Below the pieces are notes generated by a model. That model searched no databases and was not told where the DNA came from. It saw only the letters and a program-made list of their open reading frames with translations. This document shows positions 37,557 through 44,871 of a stretch of 64,000 nt of DNA, in pieces. The translations under genes and the position numbers were made by a program. The DNA comes from Arthrobacter koreensis. GTDB lineage: Bacteria > Actinomycetota > Actinomycetes > Actinomycetales > Micrococcaceae. Each line of letters opens with the position of its first letter. Positions within the stretch are counted from its first letter, which is position 1. Location: the NCBI RefSeq assembly GCF_009193255.1, contig NZ_WACG01000008.1:99716-163715 (forward strand), given 5' to 3'.

Positions 37557-38414
37557 GTGCAGCAGTTGTGGGCAGGCCTGGATTTTTGGACTATCAGCCA
37601 GGCAACGGCCCTGGTCTCTGCGGTTTTCGGCGTGTTCATCGTGGCGCGGGCGTGCTGGGACAACACGGTGCTGCCGGCGCTGACCGACCATTGCCTTGAC
37701 CTCACGGCCCGCCGCGCGGATGAACTGCGCCAGCCGGCAGAACAGCCGGACCGGTCTGCGGCGGCGCTGGGCCGGCGCGTAGTCCGTACCCTGACCGACC
37801 CGCGGCTGATGATCCCCACCTCTGACGAAGCAGCCTGGGTGCGGAAACAGGAACAGCGCAGGCACTCCCGGCCCTCCCCCGCACAGCGCCGCCGGAGTGC
37901 TGAGGCCCTGGCGGGTCTCCTGCGCCGTCCGCACCTGGTCACCGAACAGCAGGCGCTCCTGGCCGAAGCGGCAGCCGGGCTCGCACCGGCGCTAGGCTCC
38001 GCGTCTGACTGGGACGAGCTGCGCGCAGCCTCGCGGCAGCGCTTCCGGGAAGCTGCGTCGCTGCTGCGCCCGGGCGCTGTCCGGCGTTTCCTTTCTGTCT
38101 TCCTTCCGGCGATGGGCCGTTACCTGGACTTCGTAGGACGCGGCAGCGCGTTGGGTTTGGCCGTGGGAGTCCTTGCCTCCGGCGGGCTGAGCGGGGACAG
38201 CACCCTGGTGGGCGTGCTGACCACCATCTGCGGAGTCGGCGGAGCCATTGTCTTCACCGCGACCGTCATCCGCTGTGATGCCCGTTCCTGGCCGGCACCG
38301 CGGCGGCAGGTACCGGCGCCGCTTCGCCGGATCTACCCCGAAGCCTCGTTCCTCCTGCGGCTGCTGCTCACGGTTGCTGCCGTCCTGGTGACGGTGTCAA
38401 TCCTGCGCCAATAG
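37557..38414 (+). CDS. Hypothetical membrane protein
   Basis: From GTG 37557 (AAGGGA four to five bases upstream) this encodes 285 residues. A hydrophobic segment is near the N terminus (ISQATALVSAVFGVFIVARA), the middle is an Arg/Ala-rich soluble region, and three hydrophobic segments follow (about 200-285: SALGLAVGVLASGG, LVGVLTTICGVGGAIVFTATVI, SFLLRLLLTVAAVLVTVSIL). No family recognised. The frame is open upstream into zapE but that is antisense shadow. Function unknown. Confidence 0.75.
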   Translation: MQQLWAGLDFWTISQATALVSAVFGVFIVARACWDNTVLPALTDHCLDLTARRADELRQPAEQPDRSAAALGRRVVRTLTDPRLMIPTSDEAAWVRKQEQRRHSRPSPAQRRRSAEALAGLLRRPHLVTEQQALLAEAAAGLAPALGSASDWDELRAASRQRFREAASLLRPGAVRRFLSVFLPAMGRYLDFVGRGSALGLAVGVLASGGLSGDSTLVGVLTTICGVGGAIVFTATVIRCDARSWPAPRRQVPAPLRRIYPEASFLLRLLLTVAAVLVTVSILRQ

Positions 38415-38537
38415 CATCCGGCCCCTCCCCCAACAGTCGAATTACGGCCCGGAAATTCGTGCTAATTATTCGTTCCCAACGGTGGTACGTTCGGAACTCG
38501 GGCACGATCCAATCCGGCACCAAGCACGGGAGGAACC

Positions 38538-38828
38538 ATGACTGACCATGTAGCACCCGTATCAGACTGTTCGGTCCACAACTGCGATTTCAACCACGAC
38601 GGCTGCACCGCCTATGCCATCACCGTGGGCGGTTCCCAGGACCATGCCAGCTGCGCCACGTTCATCGATACCTCCGCCACGGGTGGGCTTCCGAAGGTCC
38701 TTGCCACTGTTGGCGCCTGCCAGCGGGAAGAATGCCGCCACAACAACCACCTGATGTGCGACGCACACGATGTGCGGGTGGGTCCCGGCGCCGAGCTCGC
38801 TGACTGCCTCACCTACCAGCCGCGTTGA
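38538..38828 (+). CDS. Double DUF1540 cysteine-rich protein
   Basis: A 96-residue protein with two copies of a Cys-rich motif: CSVHNCDFNHDGCTAYAI...DHASC and CQREECRHNNHLMCDAHDV...ELADC. The four-Cys pattern with His residues suggests metal binding, as proposed for DUF1540, but no function is established. Good ribosome binding site (GGAGG) before ATG 38538. It is followed 22 bp later by an HNH endonuclease-like gene on the same strand. Confidence 0.88.
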   Translation: MTDHVAPVSDCSVHNCDFNHDGCTAYAITVGGSQDHASCATFIDTSATGGLPKVLATVGACQREECRHNNHLMCDAHDVRVGPGAELADCLTYQPR

Positions 38829-38850
38829 CCGGCGCAGTCCGGAACACCGC

Positions 38851-39741
38851 ATGACCGCTGTCCTCCTTGCGTGGGATCCGGTCTGCCCGGAGGCGTGGCA
38901 GCCTGACTACCGGGAGGCGGCCGCAATCGCTGCCGACGCCGGTTTCTTCCGGGCGGTCTGGGATGTCACGTCAACGGCGGACAGGATTGAGCCCGGCTCG
39001 GATGCCTGGTTCATGGTTCCGGGCGAACGCGCAGGGCTGGCCGGCCACGGAGTGGTAGTTTCCGCTCCCTACGGCCTCGCGGACCCGCAGGGACCACCCG
39101 GGACCCGGCTCGTCGATATCGACGTCGACGTGCTGCTGCCCCCGGATGAACTCATCCTTCTGCCGGACCTTCCGGAGGAGATTGCTGCCGCCTGTCCGAA
39201 GGACGGCGGCACCGCCGTCGTTAGCCACTCAGCTGGTGAGGATCTGCGCCGGAAATGGTCCCGGCATGCTGCAGCCGAGACCCGCGACGGACTGTTCCCG
39301 GGGTCCCTCCCCCAGCAGGCCGTCCGCTGGTCCCTCACCAGCCGGTGGGAGAACGACGCCGAGGCCCGGCGAATCTGCCTTGCCCACCATGGACGGTCCT
39401 GTTCGGCCTGCGGGTTGGACCCCGAGGCGGTGTTCGGACCCGACGGCAGCGGAGTCCTGCAGGTGCATCACATTGTTCCGCCCGGCTTCCTCTCGGAGAC
39501 GTACGTGATGGACCCGGTGACCGATCTGGTACCGCTGTGTCCTACCTGCCACGCTGTGTCCCACCGGGGTTTTCCCGATCCGTTCACTCCGTCTGAGCTA
39601 AGGCGGCTGCTGGCCTCCCGGCGCGTGCCCCGGCAGGACCCGGTTCTCCAGGGCAGCCTTCCGTCAGCGGCCCAGCTGCGTGCCGAGGACGACGCCCGAA
39701 AACTGCTCGGCCTTCGGAGCAGGCGGAGCCCGGCAGACTAG
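38851..39741 (+). CDS. HNH endonuclease domain protein
   Basis: A 296-residue protein. The C-terminal third is an HNH domain with zinc-ribbon Cys: CLAHHGRSCSACGLDPEAVFG, then VHHIVPPGFLSE, then DLVPLCPTCHAVSH. The N-terminal ~170 residues are not recognised. HNH domains cut DNA; here the target is unknown and no methylase or toxin partner is nearby. ATG 38851 is the natural start; the frame is also open upstream across the DUF1540 gene. It lies 22 bp after the DUF1540 gene and 14 bp before the S4 protein gene. Confidence 0.85.
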   Translation: MTAVLLAWDPVCPEAWQPDYREAAAIAADAGFFRAVWDVTSTADRIEPGSDAWFMVPGERAGLAGHGVVVSAPYGLADPQGPPGTRLVDIDVDVLLPPDELILLPDLPEEIAAACPKDGGTAVVSHSAGEDLRRKWSRHAAAETRDGLFPGSLPQQAVRWSLTSRWENDAEARRICLAHHGRSCSACGLDPEAVFGPDGSGVLQVHHIVPPGFLSETYVMDPVTDLVPLCPTCHAVSHRGFPDPFTPSELRRLLASRRVPRQDPVLQGSLPSAAQLRAEDDARKLLGLRSRRSPAD

Positions 39742-39755
39742 ACTCGGGTATCACC

Positions 39756-40139
39756 ATGAGCATTCCGAACAGCAGTTCCCGTCCGGTGCGCATCGACGCC
39801 TGGCTCTGGGCTATCCGTGCCTACAAGACCCGTTCCGCGGCAACGGCCGCCTGCCGGGCGGGTCACGTGAAGCTCAACGGCAACGCGGCGAAGGCCGCTG
39901 CTCCGGTTCAGCCGGGAGACACCATCCGGGTGCGGCAGCCCGGCTTTGAACGCATCCTGGAGGTCCGCGGGCTGATCGCCAAGCGGGTGGGTGCCGAGGC
40001 GGCATCGCACTTCTTCACCGACCACACCCCCGAACGCCCGGCCGCCCCGGCGCTGGGCATTCCGCAGCGCGACCGCGGCACCGGGCGGCCAACCAAGAAG
40101 GACCGCCGGGAGCTGGAGCGGCTCCGGGGCGCACGCTAG
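39756..40139 (+). CDS. S4-domain RNA-binding protein (Hsp15/HslR type)
   Basis: A 127-residue protein. The S4 domain is about 9-70 (VRIDAWLWAIRAYKTRSAATAACRAGHVKLNG and the following QPGDTIRVRQPGF), followed by a basic tail (GRPTKKDRRELERLRGAR). In E. coli the equivalent Hsp15 binds stalled 50S subunits carrying nascent chains; a ribosome-rescue role is likely here. The start is ATG 39756, with no overlap to neighbours. Confidence 0.93.
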   Translation: MSIPNSSSRPVRIDAWLWAIRAYKTRSAATAACRAGHVKLNGNAAKAAAPVQPGDTIRVRQPGFERILEVRGLIAKRVGAEAASHFFTDHTPERPAAPALGIPQRDRGTGRPTKKDRRELERLRGAR

Positions 40140-40150
40140 CACCGGTCCGC

Positions 40151-40225
40151 GCCGGGTAGCGCCGGGCAGCGCCGGGCAGCGCCGGAACGCCCGGGCAGCG
40201 CCGGAACGCCCGGGCAGCGCCGGAA
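40151..40225. repeat. Short GC-rich tandem repeats after the S4 gene
   Basis: Three 10-bp units GCCGGG(T/C)AGC (40151-40180) are followed by two 19-bp units GCCGGAACGCCCGGGCAGC (40181-40218) and a partial third. They fill the gap between convergent genes and may be hypervariable. Confidence 0.8.
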
Positions 40226-40226
40226 T

Positions 40227-40529
40227 TCAGAGGCGCCGGGTTTCCTCCAGGCAGGAACGGCACAGACGGCGCTGTCCTGCTGCCTCCCGGCCGCAGACCT
40301 GCAGGGCCGGGCGGTTGAATTCCCAGGTCCGCTGGACAACCTGGCACCAGGCAGAGTGGAAGACGGTCCCCCGCCGGGTGACGTAGACCTGGTCCGTCTC
40401 CAGCGCGGGAGGAGCCGGTACGGACCGGGCGCGGCTGGCCAGGACCCAGCGGCTGACTGCAGCGCCGGAGGCAGGAGTCAGGACATCGTTAGCGGGCTTC
40501 GTTCGCGTGAGTGTGTTGTAAGTCCCCAT
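40227..40529 (-). CDS. Small cysteine-containing hypothetical protein
   Basis: A 100-residue protein. The C-terminal half has spaced cysteines (HSAWCQVV, LQVCGRE, RLCRSCLEE) that could form a zinc site, together with YVTRRGTVFHSAWCQ resembling small actinobacterial ribbon proteins. The N-terminal third is Ala/Ser-rich and may be a linker; the start at ATG 40529 has only a weak ribosome binding site. Stand-alone gene, convergent with the S4 gene. Function unknown. Confidence 0.65.
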   Translation of the reverse strand: MGTYNTLTRTKPANDVLTPASGAAVSRWVLASRARSVPAPPALETDQVYVTRRGTVFHSAWCQVVQRTWEFNRPALQVCGREAAGQRRLCRSCLEETRRL

Positions 40530-40693
40530 GCAGGAACTCTAGGAAACCGACAGCCGGTGTCCGCGAAAGATACCCTCATTTTTTGCTCAAGTTCCAGCGC
40601 GCCGCGCACTGGAAACCGTGCAGCCGCCTTATCGTGCAGCTTCCTGATCCGCACTCCCTGCCGGATTCCAGCTTCGGGAGCTATCCTGTCGGC

Positions 40694-41446
40694 ATGCTGA
40701 AGAGGATAGCCCGCAGGATTGCCGCGGCCGCACTGGTGCTTTTCGCCCTCACATCCGGGCTGGTGGTACTGGGCATCTATTCCCTCCTCTCCTTTGCGTC
40801 CTGGGCGGTCTTCGATGCTGTGCCCCCTGCGTACACCTTCGCCCTGGCATTCATCATTCCGCCGGCCGGCATCGCGGCCCTTGCCGGCCTGGGAGTTGCC
40901 GCAGGCCGGTCCACCCGCATCCTGAGGGCCCGGCGGAACCGGCGGACCATGGCGGCCGCAGCGGCATCTTCCTGGGATCAGGCCCACAGCCGGAGGGACG
41001 CGGCGCTGGTTGCCTGGTCCCGCTACGAGACGGATGTTTCGCTGCTCATCGAGTACCCGCTCATGACCGACTACAGCGACCCGGTGATCCGGGAGGTTAT
41101 CGTGACCATGCAGGGCATCCGCGAAGCTGAGCGCGGCACGGACCCCCACAAGCTGCACGCCGCCGTCGACCGTTTCGAGGTGGCGCTGCGCACGGCAGAG
41201 AACTATGCCCGCCGCTGCGGACAGTCCCGCCTCACGGATGCAGAACGCGGAAAACTGGCAACCGCCCGGTCCGCCCTGAATCTCCTGCTCGACGGCGGCG
41301 CCTCACCAACCGAGGTCGAGGGGGCCTACCGGAGCCTGCGCCGTTCCCTGAAGGGGATTATCGACCTGCCTGCCCAGGCAGCCGCAGACTTGGATGCGCG
41401 GGCCAGGGATGCCCGGCGGCTGGGCGCGCTTCGGGTAGCCGGATAG
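40694..41446 (+). CDS. Hypothetical protein with two N-terminal membrane helices and helical cytoplasmic domain
   Basis: From ATG 40694 this gives 250 residues: two transmembrane segments (about 10-35 and 45-70), then a basic stretch (GRSTRILRARRNRRT), then a ~180-residue helical domain rich in Arg/Ala (YETDVSLLIEYPLMTDYSDPVIREVIV; PHKLHAAVDRFEVALRTAENYARR). No family was recognised with certainty. The frame is open upstream but that part lacks coding character. Function unknown. Confidence 0.75.
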   Translation: MLKRIARRIAAAALVLFALTSGLVVLGIYSLLSFASWAVFDAVPPAYTFALAFIIPPAGIAALAGLGVAAGRSTRILRARRNRRTMAAAAASSWDQAHSRRDAALVAWSRYETDVSLLIEYPLMTDYSDPVIREVIVTMQGIREAERGTDPHKLHAAVDRFEVALRTAENYARRCGQSRLTDAERGKLATARSALNLLLDGGASPTEVEGAYRSLRRSLKGIIDLPAQAAADLDARARDARRLGALRVAG

Positions 41447-41521
41447 CAAAAACGGCCGAAGGTTCGTCCCTGGACGGGACAGGTCTCCCCGAAACCCCTG
41501 ATGGGGAGTACGTTGTGACCC

Positions 41522-41947
41522 ATGACGCCAGAGCCAGCACCCCGCCCCGGAAGCAAGGGTGCCACAGACGCGGCGGCCGCAGTCCCCCGGGAACAGGTCC
41601 GGCGCGAGTTCGGGCTGTACACGGCCGCTGAACTCGCCGGGCGGCTGAATTTTGGCGGCACCGAGAACGCGCGGGCGAAAAACCTCACCGGCAAGGCCCC
41701 GGTGCTGGCGCTCACGGACGGCGGGGGGGTGCTCTACCCCGGGTTCCAGTTCGACGAGAAACGGGCCCGTATCCTTCCTGCGGTCAAGGACATCATCCGG
41801 TTGGGGCGCTCGTCCGGCTGGCGGGACGAGGATTTGGTCAGCTGGTTCTTTCGCGCTAACCCGCTGCTCGACGGCAAGCGCCCGGTGGACCTCCGGGAAG
41901 ACGAGGAAAGGGTCCTCCCGGCGGCGGAAAAGGACCTCGCCCGCTAG
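41522..41947 (+). CDS. MbcA/Xre/ParS-like (DUF2384-type) antitoxin-related protein, orphan
   Basis: A 141-residue protein. After a disordered N terminus, residues ~28-60 (REFGLYTAAELAGRLNFGGTENARAK) look like a helix-turn-helix, and the C-terminal part (LPAVKDIIRLGRSSGWRDEDLVSWFFRANPLLDGKRPVDL) resembles the MbcA/ParS/Xre toxin-binding domain of RES-Xre toxin-antitoxin systems. No RES toxin gene is adjacent, so it is an orphan or has another role. The stop lies in a CTAG shared with the convergent Pth2-like gene. Confidence 0.65.
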   Translation: MTPEPAPRPGSKGATDAAAAVPREQVRREFGLYTAAELAGRLNFGGTENARAKNLTGKAPVLALTDGGGVLYPGFQFDEKRARILPAVKDIIRLGRSSGWRDEDLVSWFFRANPLLDGKRPVDLREDEERVLPAAEKDLAR

Positions 41948-42597
41948 CCGCGGGGAACGGAAAGTTCAGCCGCGGTGACGAAAGCCGTCGCGGAGCCGGG
42001 GTCTATTTCGGTGAGTCCGGCGTCGACAATCAATGGACCGGCACAGCGGCCTAAGCGCAGCTCCCCGAAGCGTGCCGCCGGAACCTCGGTGGCCGCGGCA
42101 TCCGGGTTGGCCGCGAACGCCGCGGCCTCCTCCGGACCAAGCTCGAGGTACCAGGCAAGGAGCGCGTGGGCGGCCTGGGCTGCTGCCTTGCCGGTGGACA
42201 TTTTCAGTTCCTGGTTGAGGACAATGAGCGGGCTCCCCGGCCGGGCCGGCACGGGAGCTCCGGCGGGAAGCTGGGTCCCTGATACCTGCAGGGAGCGCAG
42301 CGCCCGCGGCATGTCTTCGTAGCGCTGCGGTTCGAACGCGGCGGCCGCTGCCTTGCCGACCACCACCGTTCCGAAGGGCGCATCCGCGGTGAGCTTCGCA
42401 AAGGGTTTGGGGCCGGCCCGGCGTACCGTCTTGGTGAAGCGTCCGGCCATCCAGTCCGCCCACTGCTCGTCGCTCTCCCTGCGGGCAAACGCCAGGACGC
42501 AGGCCACGGCGGCTGCGGCCACGGCATCGGTGTGCGCCGCCGGGTCTTCCTTGTCCACGCGCAGCAGGATGGGCTGAACCGTATCGCTGAGTTCCAC
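41944..42597 (-). CDS. Peptidyl-tRNA hydrolase Pth2-like protein
   Basis: A 217-residue protein whose central part (SPLIVLNQELKMSTGKAAAQAAHALLAWYL; FGELRLGRCAGPLIVDAGLTEIDPGSATAFVTA) has the Pth2 fold pattern: the Lys and Gly in MSTGKAAAQAAHA match the archaeal/eukaryotic-type peptidyl-tRNA hydrolase. The N-terminal ~110 residues are an extension also seen in actinobacterial members. GTG 42597 is the chosen start; its ribosome binding site is unusually close and another start is possible. It may recycle peptidyl-tRNA, though the classical Pth probably does most of that work. Confidence 0.78.
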   Translation of the reverse strand: MELSDTVQPILLRVDKEDPAAHTDAVAAAAVACVLAFARRESDEQWADWMAGRFTKTVRRAGPKPFAKLTADAPFGTVVVGKAAAAAFEPQRYEDMPRALRSLQVSGTQLPAGAPVPARPGSPLIVLNQELKMSTGKAAAQAAHALLAWYLELGPEEAAAFAANPDAAATEVPAARFGELRLGRCAGPLIVDAGLTEIDPGSATAFVTAAELSVPRG

Positions 42598-42666
42598 TCC
42601 TCCACTCTCCCATGGGTCCCGGCGCCGTGCTGACGGGGGTTCGTTCCCCGGGGATACGATGAGCTG

Positions 42667-43305
42667 GTGAGTGTTGAACAAGCCCTTCTTGGCTTCACCG
42701 CCGTCGCCGTCCTTTTGACTGTCCTTCCGGGCCTGGATTCGGCCATGGTGCTGCGCTCGGCCATCAGCCAGGGTCCCCGCCATGCCGTCGCCACCGGCCT
42801 GGGCATCAACACCGGCGCGTTCGCCTGGGGCGCGGCCGCCGCCGTCGGGATCTCCGCACTGCTCACGGCATCCGAAACCGCCTACACTGCGCTGAAGCTG
42901 GCCGGTGCCGTCTACATGCTCTGGCTCGGGAGTTCCCTGCTGTGGAAGTCCTTCCGCCGCAGCCATGCCCCCGTGCCTGTGAACGGGGTCCCGGTGCCTG
43001 CCGGTGAACGGCTGTCCACCGCGTGGGCCAAGGGGCTGGGGACCAACCTGCTCAATCCCAAGGTGGGCGTCTTCTACATCGCGATGATTCCGCAGTTCAT
43101 GCCTGCAGGGGTCTCGCCCCTGCTCATGGGCCTGGCCCTCGCCGGAATCCATGTGCTGCTGAGCTGCGTGTGGTTCGGGCTCATCATTTCGGCAGCGCAT
43201 CTGGCCCGCAGGGTCCTGCAGGCTCCGCGGTCAGTGAAGATCACTGACCGGCTGACCGGGCTCGCCCTGCTCGGGTTTGGCACCTCCCTGGCCGTGAAGC
43301 ACTAG
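42667..43305 (+). CDS. LysE-family amino acid exporter
   Basis: A 212-residue membrane protein with six hydrophobic segments and the LysE/RhtB family pattern (TVLPGLDSAMVLRSAISQGPRHAVATGLGINTGAFAWGAAAAVG; GLGTNLLNPKVGVFYIAMIPQF). It exports amino acids or their derivatives. The start is GTG 42667. It lies divergent from the Pth2-like gene and upstream of the PheC-like lipoprotein, but a functional link is not shown. Confidence 0.92.
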   Translation: MSVEQALLGFTAVAVLLTVLPGLDSAMVLRSAISQGPRHAVATGLGINTGAFAWGAAAAVGISALLTASETAYTALKLAGAVYMLWLGSSLLWKSFRRSHAPVPVNGVPVPAGERLSTAWAKGLGTNLLNPKVGVFYIAMIPQFMPAGVSPLLMGLALAGIHVLLSCVWFGLIISAAHLARRVLQAPRSVKITDRLTGLALLGFGTSLAVKH

Positions 43306-43441
43306 CGGCTACCGGCGGTAACAAATCGGCAACGCACCCCTTATGGGCTCCTGACTAGGGCAGACGCATCCATGGGGCTCCTGCTAGGTCTGTAGGGACG
43401 GAGCGAAGACGCTCCGCCCCCACACGATAAAGGAGCACTGC

Positions 43442-44263
43442 ATGAAGTACCGCCTGCTGTCCGTTTTCGCTGCCGCCGCACTCCTGGCCACCGGATGCTC
43501 TGCCCCTGCGGACGAGCCGACGCCTGCCACGGAAGAGCCCGGCACGGAGTCCCGGCTCGCGGCGATCACCGATCGCGGTTCGCTGAAGGTCTGCACCACC
43601 GGCGACTACCGCCCCTTCACGTACAAGGATCCGGACAGCGGGGAGTGGAGCGGGATCGACATTGCGATGGCTCGTGACCTCGCTGCCAGGCTGGACGTGG
43701 ACGTTGAGTTCGTGCAGACCACGTGGAAAGACCTGATGCCCGACTTCCTGTCCGGCTGCGACATCGGTGTGGGCGGTGTTTCAATTTCGCTGGCCCGTGC
43801 CGAGCAGGCGTTCTACACCGATCCCGTCCTGGACGACGGCAAGACACCGATCACGCTCTGCGGCAAGGAGGAGCTTTATGACACCGTGGAGGAGATCAAC
43901 AGTCCCGGTGTCCGGTCCATCACCCCGATCGGCGGAACGAACGAAATCTTCGCGGACACGAACTACCCTGACGGCGAGATCATCCGCTTCGAGGACAACA
44001 ACACCATCTTCGATGAGATCGTCGCCGGCAGGGCGGACGTGATGACCACCGACGCCGCGGAGGTGAAGTGGGTGGCCAACGAATACCCCGAACTTTGCGC
44101 GGTGGACCCGGACAACCCGTTCAACTTCTCGCAGAAGGCCTACCTGCTGCCGCTCGGGGACACGGTCTTCCAGGAGTACGTCAACCAGTGGCTGAACCTT
44201 GCCGAAAATGACGGCACGTACGACGCCGCCAAGGAACCCTGGTGGGGCGAGGCCGAGGGTTAA
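43442..44263 (+). CDS. Secreted lipoprotein of the SBP family 3, close to cyclohexadienyl dehydratase (PheC)
   Basis: A 273-residue protein with a lipoprotein signal (LLATGC, C19). The mature part has the amino-acid-binding family 3 fold (GSLKVCTTGDYRPFTYKDPDSGEW; LARAEQAFYTDPVLDDGKTPI). From about 130 on it resembles PheC-type cyclohexadienyl dehydratases more than transport proteins (GGTNEIFADTNYPDGEIIRFEDNNTIFDEIVAGRADVMTTDA; NPFNFSQKAYLLP). No ABC permease or ATPase is adjacent, which also argues against a transport role. It may convert prephenate or arogenate outside the membrane, or be a binding protein with remote partners. Its TTAA stop overlaps that of the next, convergent gene. Confidence 0.82.
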   Translation: MKYRLLSVFAAAALLATGCSAPADEPTPATEEPGTESRLAAITDRGSLKVCTTGDYRPFTYKDPDSGEWSGIDIAMARDLAARLDVDVEFVQTTWKDLMPDFLSGCDIGVGGVSISLARAEQAFYTDPVLDDGKTPITLCGKEELYDTVEEINSPGVRSITPIGGTNEIFADTNYPDGEIIRFEDNNTIFDEIVAGRADVMTTDAAEVKWVANEYPELCAVDPDNPFNFSQKAYLLPLGDTVFQEYVNQWLNLAENDGTYDAAKEPWWGEAEG

Positions 44264-44871
44264 GTCCCTGACGCGCTGAAGTACTCCAGCACCGCGGGGC
44301 TCTGCCAGATCTCCGCGTACTTTGCCTGCAGGTCATAGAGCGAACCTCCATGCACGGTTTCATCCCGGTCCCCGACGGCGTCGGCCACCACGATCGGGAT
44401 GAAACCATGCTGCACCGCATCCACGGCGCTGGCACGGATGCAGCCGCTGGTGCTGGTCCCCACGATCACCACGGTGTCCACGCCCCAGGTGTGCAGCAGC
44501 GAGGCGAGGTCCGTGCCGAAGAACGCGCTGGCGTACTGCTTCACCAGCACGGTTTCCTCGTCCTGCGGAGCAACTTCCGGCATGATCCGGCCCAGCTCGC
44601 TGTCCCCGATCAGCAGCCGCAGCGCCGGGATCTTGTGGATAAAGACCCCGCCGTCCGCGCCGTCGGGCCCGTAGCTGACCCGGGTGTGCAGCACCGGGAC
44701 ACCGTTGGCGCGGGCCGATTCAAGGACCTGCGCGGCGGTGTCCAGGAACTGTTTCTCCGGCAGGCACAGGGGACTCTGCGGATCGAAATAGGCGCGCATC
44801 AGGTCCACGGACACCACGGCCGGGGTGTTCCCCGGCGCCAGGGTGCCGTCGAAACCGTCCGCAAACGTCAT
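44260..44871 (-). CDS. Isochorismatase-family cysteine hydrolase, N-carbamoylsarcosine amidase-like
   Basis: A 203-residue cysteine hydrolase. The triad is visible: D23 (VVSVDLMRAYF), Lys in VLVKQYASAFFGTDL, and Cys in GTSTSGCIRASAVDAVQHGF with the preceding Ser/Thr. The stretch around the Cys and VVADAVGDRDETVHGGSLYDLQAKYA closely resembles N-carbamoylsarcosine amidase, which releases ammonia and CO2 from N-carbamoylsarcosine to give sarcosine. It is translationally coupled (4-bp overlap) with HyuB, whose product could be its substrate, giving an N-methylhydantoin-to-sarcosine route. Maleamate-type amidases are an alternative. Confidence 0.88.
   Translation of the reverse strand: MTFADGFDGTLAPGNTPAVVSVDLMRAYFDPQSPLCLPEKQFLDTAAQVLESARANGVPVLHTRVSYGPDGADGGVFIHKIPALRLLIGDSELGRIMPEVAPQDEETVLVKQYASAFFGTDLASLLHTWGVDTVVIVGTSTSGCIRASAVDAVQHGFIPIVVADAVGDRDETVHGGSLYDLQAKYAEIWQSPAVLEYFSASGT

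Noticed and set aside
43442..44263. Amino-acid ABC transporter binding protein with adjacent permease
   Set aside because: The neighbours are a LysE exporter and the amidase; there is no permease or ATPase, and the second half fits PheC better.
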